Shown: positions 7,765 through 14,057 of the stretch, piece after piece
How positions within the stretch are numbered: the stretch's first letter is position 1
Layout: the number at the start of each line of letters is the position of its first letter
Source of the DNA: an uncultured Johnsonella sp.
GTDB taxonomy: Bacteria > Bacillota > Clostridia > Lachnospirales > Lachnospiraceae
DNA length: 24,607 nt
Direction of reading: 5' to 3'
Assembly (NCBI GenBank): GCA_905373785.1
Contig: CAJPUK010000013.1
Coordinates: forward strand, 1-24,607
Translations under genes and position numbers: made by a program
The notes under the pieces: model-generated
Seen by the model: only the letters and a program-made list of their open reading frames with translations
Databases searched by the model: none
Told to the model about the DNA's origin: nothing

Positions 7765-8246
7765 CTTATTCCCCCTTCTTCTTTCTCTTCTTTTTTCTTA
7801 AATGCCTCAATCATCCTGCCGATATATCTAAGAGAAATAAACAAAGCGCCTACAGGTATGGACAGACCGTAGATCCACTCCGGAAAACCGAGTGCCGGTG
7901 TTGTCATGCCTGAGCTTAACTCTTGACGCACCATACCTATTCCATAATAGAGTACAAGTGCAAAGAATATAAGACAAATTATCTCACCTATTAATTCCAC
8001 TATTTTTGCAGCCTTAGGCGTTAATTTCTCGGTCACTCCGGAAAATCCCATATGCTGGTTTCTTTTTGCCGCCATGGCGGTTCCGACCAAAGTTGCCACT
8101 ATAAACAGTATAATAGTAATCTCTTCTACGAATGAGAAAGATGAGTGAAACAATTTTCTTGCTATAACATTACCTGCAGTCAGCAAGGTCATGATTCCCA
8201 TAGTAATAGCAAGAAGTATCTCTTCTATTGTATATTTCCTTTTCAT
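7761..8246 (-). CDS. TRAP transporter small membrane subunit (DctQ family)
   Basis: This is the small membrane partner of the TRAP transporter, a 161-residue protein with four predicted helices at about residues 10-28, 42-60, 82-102 and 120-140, and a highly charged C-terminal tail (EAFKKKEEKEEGG). The NVIARKLFHSSFSFVEEITIIL stretch and the KRNQHMGFSGV loop fit the DctQ family. The open frame extends upstream to a TTG, but the ATG at 8244-8246 follows AAAGGGG at about seven bases and begins with a normal MKRKYTIEEIL, so I take that as the start. It is separated from the binding-protein gene by 88 bp containing a hairpin. Confidence 0.92.
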   Translation of the reverse strand: MKRKYTIEEILLAITMGIMTLLTAGNVIARKLFHSSFSFVEEITIILFIVATLVGTAMAAKRNQHMGFSGVTEKLTPKAAKIVELIGEIICLIFFALVLYYGIGMVRQELSSGMTTPALGFPEWIYGLSIPVGALFISLRYIGRMIEAFKKKEEKEEGGIR

Positions 8247-8281
8247 TAAAATCCCCTTTCTTTTAGGTATTCCCCTCAATA

Positions 8282-8321
8282 AAAGAGCTCTTCATTTTAT
8301 TAAATACCATGAAGAGCCTTT
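8282..8321 (-). terminator. Hairpin between TRAP binding-protein and membrane-subunit genes
   Basis: Arms 8282-8295 and 8309-8321 pair over 13 bases with one bulged A and a 13-base loop; in the minus-strand RNA the stem is followed by CTTTTA. It lies 13 bases after the dctP-type stop and before the DctQ gene. Such elements usually act as a partial terminator or as a block to 3' decay, leaving more binding protein than membrane subunits. Confidence 0.7.
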
Positions 8322-8334
8322 ATTATAATATTTA

Positions 8335-9333
8335 TTATCTGAATTTATTAATCAGGTCAGCTCCATACTCCTGTTCGTATCCTTGATAAAGTGGCTCTAC
8401 TGCTTTCTTGAAGGAGTCTACATCTATATCTTTAAGTTCGGTTACCTCCACTCCACTTTGTTTAAACTTTTCAAGTTGTTCCTTTGCCAACTCACGAACT
8501 AATTCTCTTTGATATGCCATAGCATCCTTTGCCGCTGAACGGATGATCTCCTGATCTTCAGGTGAAAGGCTCTCAAACTTGGTCTTGTTAAATCCAAGTA
8601 TAAGCATATCGTAGCTATAATCCCACATACTCATATACTTTTGTACTGTGTATATCTGGTTGCTGTCTATAACATCAAGAGGATTTTCCTGACCGTCTAT
8701 TGCCCCCTGCTGTAGTGAAGTAAATACTTCAGCAAAGTTCATTGAAATAGGATCCGCTCCGAGGGACTTAAAGAGATCTACATACATCTTCATTCCCGGA
8801 ACTCTTATCTTCATACCCTTTAAATCATCAAGTTTGGTAATTGGTTGCTTGTTGTTTGTAATCTCTCTGAAACCGCTTTCTCCGAATCCCAAACCTATTA
8901 TGTTCTTCTCAAGCAGGATATCATTGATTGCCGCTCCTGCCTCTCCTGCAAGTTTCTCATCCGCCTGCTCTCCCGACGTAATAAGGAAAGGAAGACTTGG
9001 TACACTGAAACGAGGATCAAGCACTGAATATATTATGTTGGAGTGAATACTTATATCTGTAGCACCTGTACTAAGCTGCTCTACACCCTTGGCTTGATTT
9101 CCTCCCGAAAGCTGCTCATTGGCAACTACTTGAATTTCAATCCTTCCATTGGTCTTTTCCTTTACTTCATCAGCAAACTTCTTTGCCGCCTGTCCCCAGG
9201 TTGAAGTATCTGATATAGTAACACTCATCTTAAGCTGTACTTTCTTACCTGACTGATCTCCTCCACTACTACAAGCAGTTAATGATAAAGCCATTAATGC
9301 AGATAGTCCCAACGCTAACAATCTCTTTTTCAT
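8335..9333 (-). CDS. TRAP transporter solute-binding lipoprotein (DctP family)
   Basis: This is the extracytoplasmic receptor that captures the substrate for the TRAP permease. The 332-residue protein begins with a lipoprotein signal: MKKR, a hydrophobic run and the lipobox LTAC with Cys21 as the lipid anchor, as expected for a Gram-positive cell. The mature part shows DctP landmarks: LSGGNQAKGVEQLSTGATD, a KIRVPG motif with Arg177, which in characterised relatives forms a salt bridge with the substrate carboxylate, and QQGAIDGQENP (208-218). That supports an organic-acid ligand but not which one. A GTG nine bases upstream is an alternative start; the ATG at 9331-9333 gives a normal signal peptide. 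It is the first gene of its operon, 134 bases after the predicted transcript start, and is followed by a hairpin. Confidence 0.95.
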   Translation of the reverse strand: MKKRLLALGLSALMALSLTACSSGGDQSGKKVQLKMSVTISDTSTWGQAAKKFADEVKEKTNGRIEIQVVANEQLSGGNQAKGVEQLSTGATDISIHSNIIYSVLDPRFSVPSLPFLITSGEQADEKLAGEAGAAINDILLEKNIIGLGFGESGFREITNNKQPITKLDDLKGMKIRVPGMKMYVDLFKSLGADPISMNFAEVFTSLQQGAIDGQENPLDVIDSNQIYTVQKYMSMWDYSYDMLILGFNKTKFESLSPEDQEIIRSAAKDAMAYQRELVRELAKEQLEKFKQSGVEVTELKDIDVDSFKKAVEPLYQGYEQEYGADLINKFR

Positions 9334-9360
9334 TTTGCACACTACCTTTCATAAATAAAA

Positions 9361-9378
9361 CTTTTGTACTTTCAAAAG
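9361..9378 (-). terminator. Small leader hairpin before the TRAP binding-protein gene
   Basis: A perfect six-base stem (CTTTTG with CAAAAG) closes a six-base loop and is followed in the minus-strand RNA by TTTTATTTAT, then by the ribosome binding site. This has the shape of a weak intrinsic terminator in a leader. No convincing competing antiterminator was found, so attenuation is only a possibility. Confidence 0.3.
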
Positions 9379-9473
9379 AGCTATCCTTACTTGAGGCTAT
9401 AACCCTTCATACTCAGTATCTTATACTCTTGATAATATCCTACAGCAAATATCCCCTTTAAAAAGTTATAATC

Positions 9474-9502
9474 ATTATAGTTATTGGATTTTCCGTTGTC
9501 AA
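9474..9502 (-). promoter_or_regulatory. Consensus sigma-A promoter of the TRAP/dehydrogenase operon
   Basis: On the minus strand, TTGACA (9497-9502) and TATAAT (9474-9479) match the consensus at all twelve positions and are separated by exactly 17 bases. The transcript should start near 9467. It faces the TRAP-SDR-PPC-E1-E2-E3 genes. A promoter this close to consensus is normally strong, so tight control would need a repressor. Confidence 0.85.
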
Positions 9503-9557
9503 GAATAAACAAACCCAGCTTTTATGCATTAAAATAATATCTGATATACTTAAATTA

Positions 9558-9572
9558 TATACATTTTGTATA
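9558..9572. promoter_or_regulatory. 15-bp palindrome, possible operator
   Basis: TATACA and TGTATA form a perfect inverted repeat around a TTT centre. It sits 55 bases upstream of the -35 box of the TRAP operon promoter. Short AT-rich palindromes arise by chance in this base composition, so this is a candidate only. Confidence 0.3.
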
Positions 9573-9607
9573 AAAATAAAGATATTGACTGCTTATATAA
9601 AAAAATA

Positions 9608-9692
9608 AGAATATAACTCCAATACAAAACATATATACTAAACCTACATTATTAGTATTTAACATATTTTTGTAATTTTAGAGTTATATTCT
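9608..9692. terminator. Long AT-rich hairpin, possible bidirectional terminator after iolB
   Basis: Perfect 12-base arms (9608-9619 and 9681-9692) enclose a 61-base interior that itself pairs in part, including TACAAAA with TTTTGTA and ATACTAA with TTAGTAT around a ten-base apical loop. A-rich sequence precedes the left arm and TTTTTT follows the right arm, so the minus-strand RNA also ends in a T run. It lies 68 bases after iolB and upstream of the next promoter, which fits a terminator of the regulator-iolB unit. Confidence 0.55.
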
Positions 9693-9760
9693 CGTTTTTT
9701 ATAACAAAATTTTAATTGCTTCCTTAAAATTAAAGCTCTATATATCAATATGGATTTTAA

Positions 9761-10516
9761 TTACTTTACCAGCCACTCATGATCCGGTTCAAATATTCTT
9801 TTATTCCATGGATTATCTTTAAGATGTCTTATCATCCAGCAAAAATACATTCTGTATCCCGGAGCTGTAGACTGTGGATGTGTAAGCCCTCCCGGAATTG
9901 CTATATAGCTGTGATCATATACCTTATAAGCATTGTCGCCTATCATGGCACAGCCGAATCCTTGAGGCTTATCAAATTTATAATAGTATACCTCGGGCTG
10001 GTCATGGTAATGCGGAGGATAGCTTGACCAACGACCCTGCTGTGCTATAACCTCTCCCAGTACCATGTTGGAGTAAGGTGCATTGCTGTAGTCAAATATC
10101 GTTCTTATAAGTCTTTTTGCAGTACCTTCCATAAAGTCGGCTCCTGCCGCCTCTTCCTTCAGATCGCTTTGTCTGTATAATTTACATTCAAAATCTCTGT
10201 CATTATCAGTCTTTTGAACCAATACCTGAGCTCTGCCCTCAAACTTTACCACTACTTTTACAGCCTTTGGCACATGTAGACAAAAAGGCATCTCATCAAA
10301 CACATTGCTTCTGCTTGCTGATGCACTTTCTTCATTCCAACTTATAGTTATTGCTCCTTCAAGCAATAAAATCGCTGTTTCTTTATCTTCGTCAAAAAGC
10401 TCCAAACTCTCATTTTCAAGAGTATACACTCCTGTTTCCATAAGCATATTACTGTTTAAGTTTTCCATATCGGATATAGCTGCATATCCGTTATCATAGG
10501 ACAATCTGTTATACAT
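9761..10516 (-). CDS. iolB: 5-deoxy-glucuronate isomerase
   Basis: IolB converts 5-deoxy-D-glucuronate to 2-deoxy-5-keto-D-gluconate in inositol breakdown, in the cytoplasm. The 251-residue protein is a double cupin of the KduI/IolB family. The N-terminal cupin contains LLLEGAITISW; the C-terminal cupin holds the metal site His169, His171 and Glu175 (PPHYHDQPEVYYYKF) and a later His213 (GGLTHPQS). The PPHYHDQPE and FCWMIRHLK stretches separate it from KduI. The ATG has AAAGGAGG seven bases upstream. Unusually, it is not in the main iol operon but 14 bp after the regulator gene, so it is co-transcribed with the regulator. Confidence 0.93.
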   Translation of the reverse strand: MYNRLSYDNGYAAISDMENLNSNMLMETGVYTLENESLELFDEDKETAILLLEGAITISWNEESASASRSNVFDEMPFCLHVPKAVKVVVKFEGRAQVLVQKTDNDRDFECKLYRQSDLKEEAAGADFMEGTAKRLIRTIFDYSNAPYSNMVLGEVIAQQGRWSSYPPHYHDQPEVYYYKFDKPQGFGCAMIGDNAYKVYDHSYIAIPGGLTHPQSTAPGYRMYFCWMIRHLKDNPWNKRIFEPDHEWLVK

Positions 10517-10530
10517 AATATTGCCTCCTT

Positions 10531-11295
10531 TTATATCTGTAAAACATTAACACCCTGTTTTCTTAATTTATCTATATAAGCTTTATTTTCTCCGTCAGTT
10601 ATGATCAGATTAAGCTGATCTAAGTCACAGTAGGTCAATAAGGCACTTTTATCAAATTTACTGCTGTCAGCAAGTACATAGACTTGTTCCGCCTTTTCAA
10701 CCGCAAGCATTTTGACCGCTCTTTCATCAAAGGAGGAGTTCATAACTCCATTTTTAATATTTACCGCCGTTGCTGCCATGAAAGCTTTCTGTATGTTATA
10801 TTGCTTTAACAAAAGTAGACTCTCGCTGCTGGCAAATGACATGGTTTTATTCCTTACTACTCCACCTATACCTATTACACTGATATTATCATTTCCAAGA
10901 AGTTTACTTATAACCACTATATTGTTGGTTACTATTTTAACATTCTTTTTTTCTTTCAGATAATCTGTCAAATGTATAGTTGTAGTTCCCGAGTCAATAA
11001 ATATAATATCTCCGTCATTGACCAGATCTGCCGCCTTCTTGCATATTTCCTGCTTTATATATATACGCTTATCTTCTCTTATTCTATAGTCTAAAAGCTC
11101 ATTATCGGACATTACGGCTCTTACTCCGCCATATACCTTTTTAACTCTCCCTCTTCTGCTTATAGCTTCTATATCTGTGCGTACTGTATTCAAGGATATT
11201 TCAAAGGTATTACTAAGTTCTTTTAAACTTACAGTACCTTCTTTTAAAATCATACTTTCCATTTCATCAAGTCTAATGTTTCTCATATCCTTCAT
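10531..11295 (-). CDS. iolR: DeoR-family transcriptional regulator, probable inositol repressor
   Basis: This is a 254-residue DeoR-type regulator. The N-terminal winged helix-turn-helix spans about residues 5-55 (SLKELSNTFEISLNTVRTDI followed by GRVKKVYGG), and the C-terminal sugar-phosphate sensor domain shows IDSGTTT, VTNN, a GIGGVVR and DERAVKMLAVEKAEQVYVLADSSKF. Such domains bind a phosphorylated sugar; in Bacillus subtilis the DeoR-family IolR responds to the IolC product. The ATG at 11293-11295 is preferred over a GTG nine bases earlier, because AAAGGTGAT lies at a proper distance. A five-base hairpin (11311-11324) ends a few bases upstream of the ribosome binding site. Position between iolG and iolB supports control of this cluster; the octamer array in front of iolE is its likely target. 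Confidence 0.85.
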   Translation of the reverse strand: MKDMRNIRLDEMESMILKEGTVSLKELSNTFEISLNTVRTDIEAISRRGRVKKVYGGVRAVMSDNELLDYRIREDKRIYIKQEICKKAADLVNDGDIIFIDSGTTTIHLTDYLKEKKNVKIVTNNIVVISKLLGNDNISVIGIGGVVRNKTMSFASSESLLLLKQYNIQKAFMAATAVNIKNGVMNSSFDERAVKMLAVEKAEQVYVLADSSKFDKSALLTYCDLDQLNLIITDGENKAYIDKLRKQGVNVLQI

Positions 11296-11466
11296 TAATA
11301 TCACCTTTCTACTGCCAAAGCAGTTAATATTAAAAGCCGGGGAAGGTCAAAAAACACCTTCTGATAATACTGTTCGCAGAATTTAAAATCCTACGAACAG
11401 TATTTACATATAAGTCTATATAACAGACGTAAAAGCAATATAATCTAATCAAGTATTTTTATGTCT
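11296..11466 (-). promoter_or_regulatory. Gap between iolG and the regulator: hairpins and a possible weak promoter
   Basis: This 171-bp gap holds a perfect hairpin (11366-11404), a second small one (11343-11360, GAAGGT pairing with ACCTTC around CAAAAAAC), and ACTGC/GCAGT (11311-11324) next to the regulator's ribosome binding site. On the minus strand an extended -10 like TGTTATATA (11417-11425) lies before the large hairpin and is flanked by GTCT/AGAC arms, but no good -35 accompanies it. Regulator expression may therefore come from read-through, from this weak promoter, or both. Confidence 0.4.
11366..11404 (-). terminator. Perfect 11-bp hairpin after iolG
   Basis: Arms 11366-11376 and 11394-11404 pair without mismatch around a 17-base loop. 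In minus-strand RNA a run of six T follows 12 bases after the stem, within the loop of a second small hairpin. It could end or weaken transcription of the main iol operon before the regulator and iolB. Confidence 0.55.
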
Positions 11467-12483
11467 TTATACATTTAATACTTCATTTATATAAACCGCT
11501 CTTTTTTCCTTTATAGATAAATTTCCTGCAAGTGCTATCGCTACAGCTTTTAATCCGGCATCTATTCCGGTTTTTATTTCCTTATCTTCTTCTATAGCTT
11601 CTACAAACTCTTTAACTTCAGCCGCAAAAGAATCCATATACCTTTCAAGGAAGAAGTACAGAGGCTTTTCGCTTACTATACCATTTTCAGAGCTTATAAC
11701 GCAAGTAGAAGCGCTGTCATTTTTAGTGGCAGCCATTCCCTTGGAGCCGAATACCTCCGCTCTTTGGTCATATCCGTATACTGCCTTTCTTGAATTATCT
11801 ATTACTGCAATAGAGCCGTCACTCATATGCATGGTAATTACAGCAGTATCTATATCTCCCGCCTCACCTATAGCCTTATCCACTAAAACCGCAGGCTCTA
11901 CATATATTTTAACCGGCTCGGCATTGGTTAAAAATCGAACCATATCAAAATCATGTATGGTCATATCAAGCAACATTCCACCTGATACTGCCGCATATTC
12001 GGCACTTGGAGGATTAGGATCTCTTGAAGTTATCTTTGTTATGTGTATATCACCTACTTTACCTGCTAAAAATGCCTCTTTTACCGCTGCAAAGTTATGG
12101 TCATAACGTCTGTTAAATCCGACCTGGAACTTTACAGGGTTTTCTTTTAGGGCATCCTCTACCAGCTTTATTTTTTCCAAAGAATGGTCTACAGGTTTTT
12201 CACAGAATACGTGCTTTCCGGCTTTTATAGCTTCCACGCTTATTGCCGCATGAGTATCTGTTGATGAACAAACCATAACCGCATCAACTTCAGGATTATT
12301 TAACACATCCTTATAGTCTTTGCTTAAGTTTTCAATACCGAATTCTTTGGCATAGGCTGTCATTTCATCATTAAGAAACGGATCTGCCGCTGCAACAACC
12401 TTAGCTGAACTGATTTTTGTTGATATACTCTTTATATGTACCTTACCTATTCTACCAAGCCCTATTATACCTATTTTAATCAT
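11467..12483 (-). CDS. iolG: myo-Inositol 2-dehydrogenase
   Basis: IolG oxidises myo-inositol to 2-keto-myo-inositol (scyllo-inosose) with NAD+, the first step of the pathway. The 338-residue protein is a Gfo/Idh/MocA oxidoreductase: GLGRIG (8-13) binds the dinucleotide, and the catalytic set Lys96 (in CEKPVDHS), Asp173 and His177 (LLDMTIHDFD) matches the Lys/Asp/His triad known from inositol dehydrogenase. The ATG has AAAGG eight bases upstream. It closes the main operon, 36 bp after iolA. Of the two Gfo/Idh/MocA genes here, this one has the closest resemblance to classical IolG (the RDPNPPS and DMVRFLT stretches), but which isomer each prefers is not decided by sequence. Confidence 0.9.
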   Translation of the reverse strand: MIKIGIIGLGRIGKVHIKSISTKISSAKVVAAADPFLNDEMTAYAKEFGIENLSKDYKDVLNNPEVDAVMVCSSTDTHAAISVEAIKAGKHVFCEKPVDHSLEKIKLVEDALKENPVKFQVGFNRRYDHNFAAVKEAFLAGKVGDIHITKITSRDPNPPSAEYAAVSGGMLLDMTIHDFDMVRFLTNAEPVKIYVEPAVLVDKAIGEAGDIDTAVITMHMSDGSIAVIDNSRKAVYGYDQRAEVFGSKGMAATKNDSASTCVISSENGIVSEKPLYFFLERYMDSFAAEVKEFVEAIEEDKEIKTGIDAGLKAVAIALAGNLSIKEKRAVYINEVLNV

Positions 12484-12519
12484 CTTTTTGCCTTTCTTAT
12501 ATGAAAATACAGATGTTTT

Positions 12520-14028
12520 TTATATAGTACCGTCCCATGTGGATACTTCTGTCTGTGTTGACTCTTCCTGAGTAAACCACTTGGTTGTAACTGTCTTTTG
12601 CTCGGTAAAGAATCTGAATGCATCTTTTCCAAGGCAGTGAAGATCTCCGAAGAATGAATCCTTATGTCCTGTGAATGAGAAGAATCCTACAGGTACAGGT
12701 ATACCTACGTTTACTCCTACCATTCCTCCGTCTGTATTTCTTGCAAACTCTCTTGCATAGTATCCGCTTTGAGTAAAGATTACTGAGCCGTTGGCAAACG
12801 GATTATTATTCATTATCTCAAGTCCCTCTTCAAAGCTTTTTACTCTCTTTACACAAAGTACAGGTCCGAATATTTCTTCCTTTCCTATTACCATGTCTTC
12901 AGTTACATGATCAAATATTGTAGGTCCAAGGTAAAATCCCTTCTCAAAACCTTCTACAACATGATTTCTTCCGTCAAGTACCAAAGTTGCACCTTCTTCA
13001 ACACCCTTTGCAATATATCCTTCTATACGCTCCTTGTGCTGAGAATTAACTACAGGTCCGAGCTTGCTTGTCTTGTCATAAGCAGGTCCTACTTTTATAA
13101 GTTTTGCCTGTTTTAAAAGCTCTTCTACAAGCTTATCTGCTATTTTTTCATGTGCAACCACTACAGGAAGCGCCATACAACGCTCACCTGCACAACCGTA
13201 TGCTGCATTGATTATTCCTGCCGCTGTTCTTTCTATAGGTGCATCATACATAACAAGTGCATGGTTCTTAGCCTCACAAAGTGCCTGAACTCTCTTACCG
13301 TGCGCCGCTGCCACTGAATAGATATGCTTACCTGCCTTAGTTGTTCCTACGAAAGTAATTCCCTTTACCTTTGGATGAGTAAGGAATATCTCAGCCTCTG
13401 TTCTCTTGCATGATACTATGTTAAGTACACCGTCAGGAAGACCTGCATCCTTATAGATCTGTGCTATAGCCATAGCTGTTCTGGGTGTAGAGCTTGATAC
13501 CTTGAGAACAATTGAGTTACCTGCAGCTATACAGCAAGGAGTCATCCAACCCATGGGTATCATAGCCGGGAAGTTAAAAGGACATACTCCTGCAAATACT
13601 CCAAGCGGCTCTCTGAATGATACTGTGTCATAACCTGTAGAAGCATCCATTAAAGACTCTCCCATAACAAGTGAAGGTGCCTGTATAGCAAGTTCTGTTC
13701 CTTCTATCGCCTTAAGTACATCTCCCTTAGCTTCTTCCCATACCTTACCGTGTTCTCTTGCACAAAGCATGGTAAGTTCATCCATTCTTTCTATAAGTAG
13801 GGTTCTTACCTTATGGAGTATCTGTGCTCTCTTGATAACCGGAACTCTTGACCAGCTCTTAAATGCCTCATGTGCCACTTCTATACTTTCTTCCACCTCT
13901 TTCTTTGTTGCACATGGTGAAAGTCCGTCTACTTCTCCTGTACTTGGGTTAAGTACTTCTACATAATCTTCAGTTTCAGATAATCTATATTCCCCGTTAA
14001 TAAATATCTTTAATTTTTCTGCACTCAT
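12520..14028 (-). CDS. iolA: Methylmalonate/malonate-semialdehyde dehydrogenase (acylating)
   Basis: IolA turns malonate semialdehyde into acetyl-CoA, CO2 and NADH, the last step of inositol breakdown. The 502-residue CoA-dependent aldehyde dehydrogenase has its usual length, the PFNFPAMIPMGW motif (150-161), the NAD-domain FVGTTKAGK (226-234), and the catalytic Cys284 in AGERCMALPV. The segment GKRVQALCEAKNH (244-256) has Cys-Glu where many relatives have Gly-Gly; the Lys-Asn-His that marks the methylmalonate-semialdehyde family is kept. The ATG follows AAAGGAG at seven bases. It lies 29 bp after iolD and before iolG. Confidence 0.95.
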   Translation of the reverse strand: MSAEKLKIFINGEYRLSETEDYVEVLNPSTGEVDGLSPCATKKEVEESIEVAHEAFKSWSRVPVIKRAQILHKVRTLLIERMDELTMLCAREHGKVWEEAKGDVLKAIEGTELAIQAPSLVMGESLMDASTGYDTVSFREPLGVFAGVCPFNFPAMIPMGWMTPCCIAAGNSIVLKVSSSTPRTAMAIAQIYKDAGLPDGVLNIVSCKRTEAEIFLTHPKVKGITFVGTTKAGKHIYSVAAAHGKRVQALCEAKNHALVMYDAPIERTAAGIINAAYGCAGERCMALPVVVAHEKIADKLVEELLKQAKLIKVGPAYDKTSKLGPVVNSQHKERIEGYIAKGVEEGATLVLDGRNHVVEGFEKGFYLGPTIFDHVTEDMVIGKEEIFGPVLCVKRVKSFEEGLEIMNNNPFANGSVIFTQSGYYAREFARNTDGGMVGVNVGIPVPVGFFSFTGHKDSFFGDLHCLGKDAFRFFTEQKTVTTKWFTQEESTQTEVSTWDGTI

Positions 14029-14057
14029 TGAAATGCTCCTTTCTTTATTTGCGATAT

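Larger units (their letters stand above)
9334..9760. other. 427-bp intergenic region: end of iolB unit, promoter and leader of TRAP operon
   Basis: No gene is seen here. Working down from iolB, it holds a long AT-rich hairpin (9608-9692), a 15-bp palindrome (9558-9572), a consensus promoter (9474-9502) and a leader of about 134 bases before the TRAP binding-protein gene. The leader ends with a small hairpin (9361-9378) followed by TTTTATTTAT just before the ribosome binding site. I looked for thiamine pyrophosphate riboswitch landmarks and catabolite-responsive elements here and saw none. Confidence 0.7.

Noticed and set aside
9334..9467. Possible thiamine pyrophosphate riboswitch in front of an operon with a thiamine enzyme
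   Set aside because: The conserved CUGAGA and the ACC-UGA-type core are absent from the leader.
11366..11404. CTGTTCG and CGAACAG arms resemble half-sites of a LexA/DinR box
   Set aside because: The LexA box has GAAC before GTTC with four bases between; here the order is reversed and the spacing is 17, so it is a hairpin, not a LexA site.
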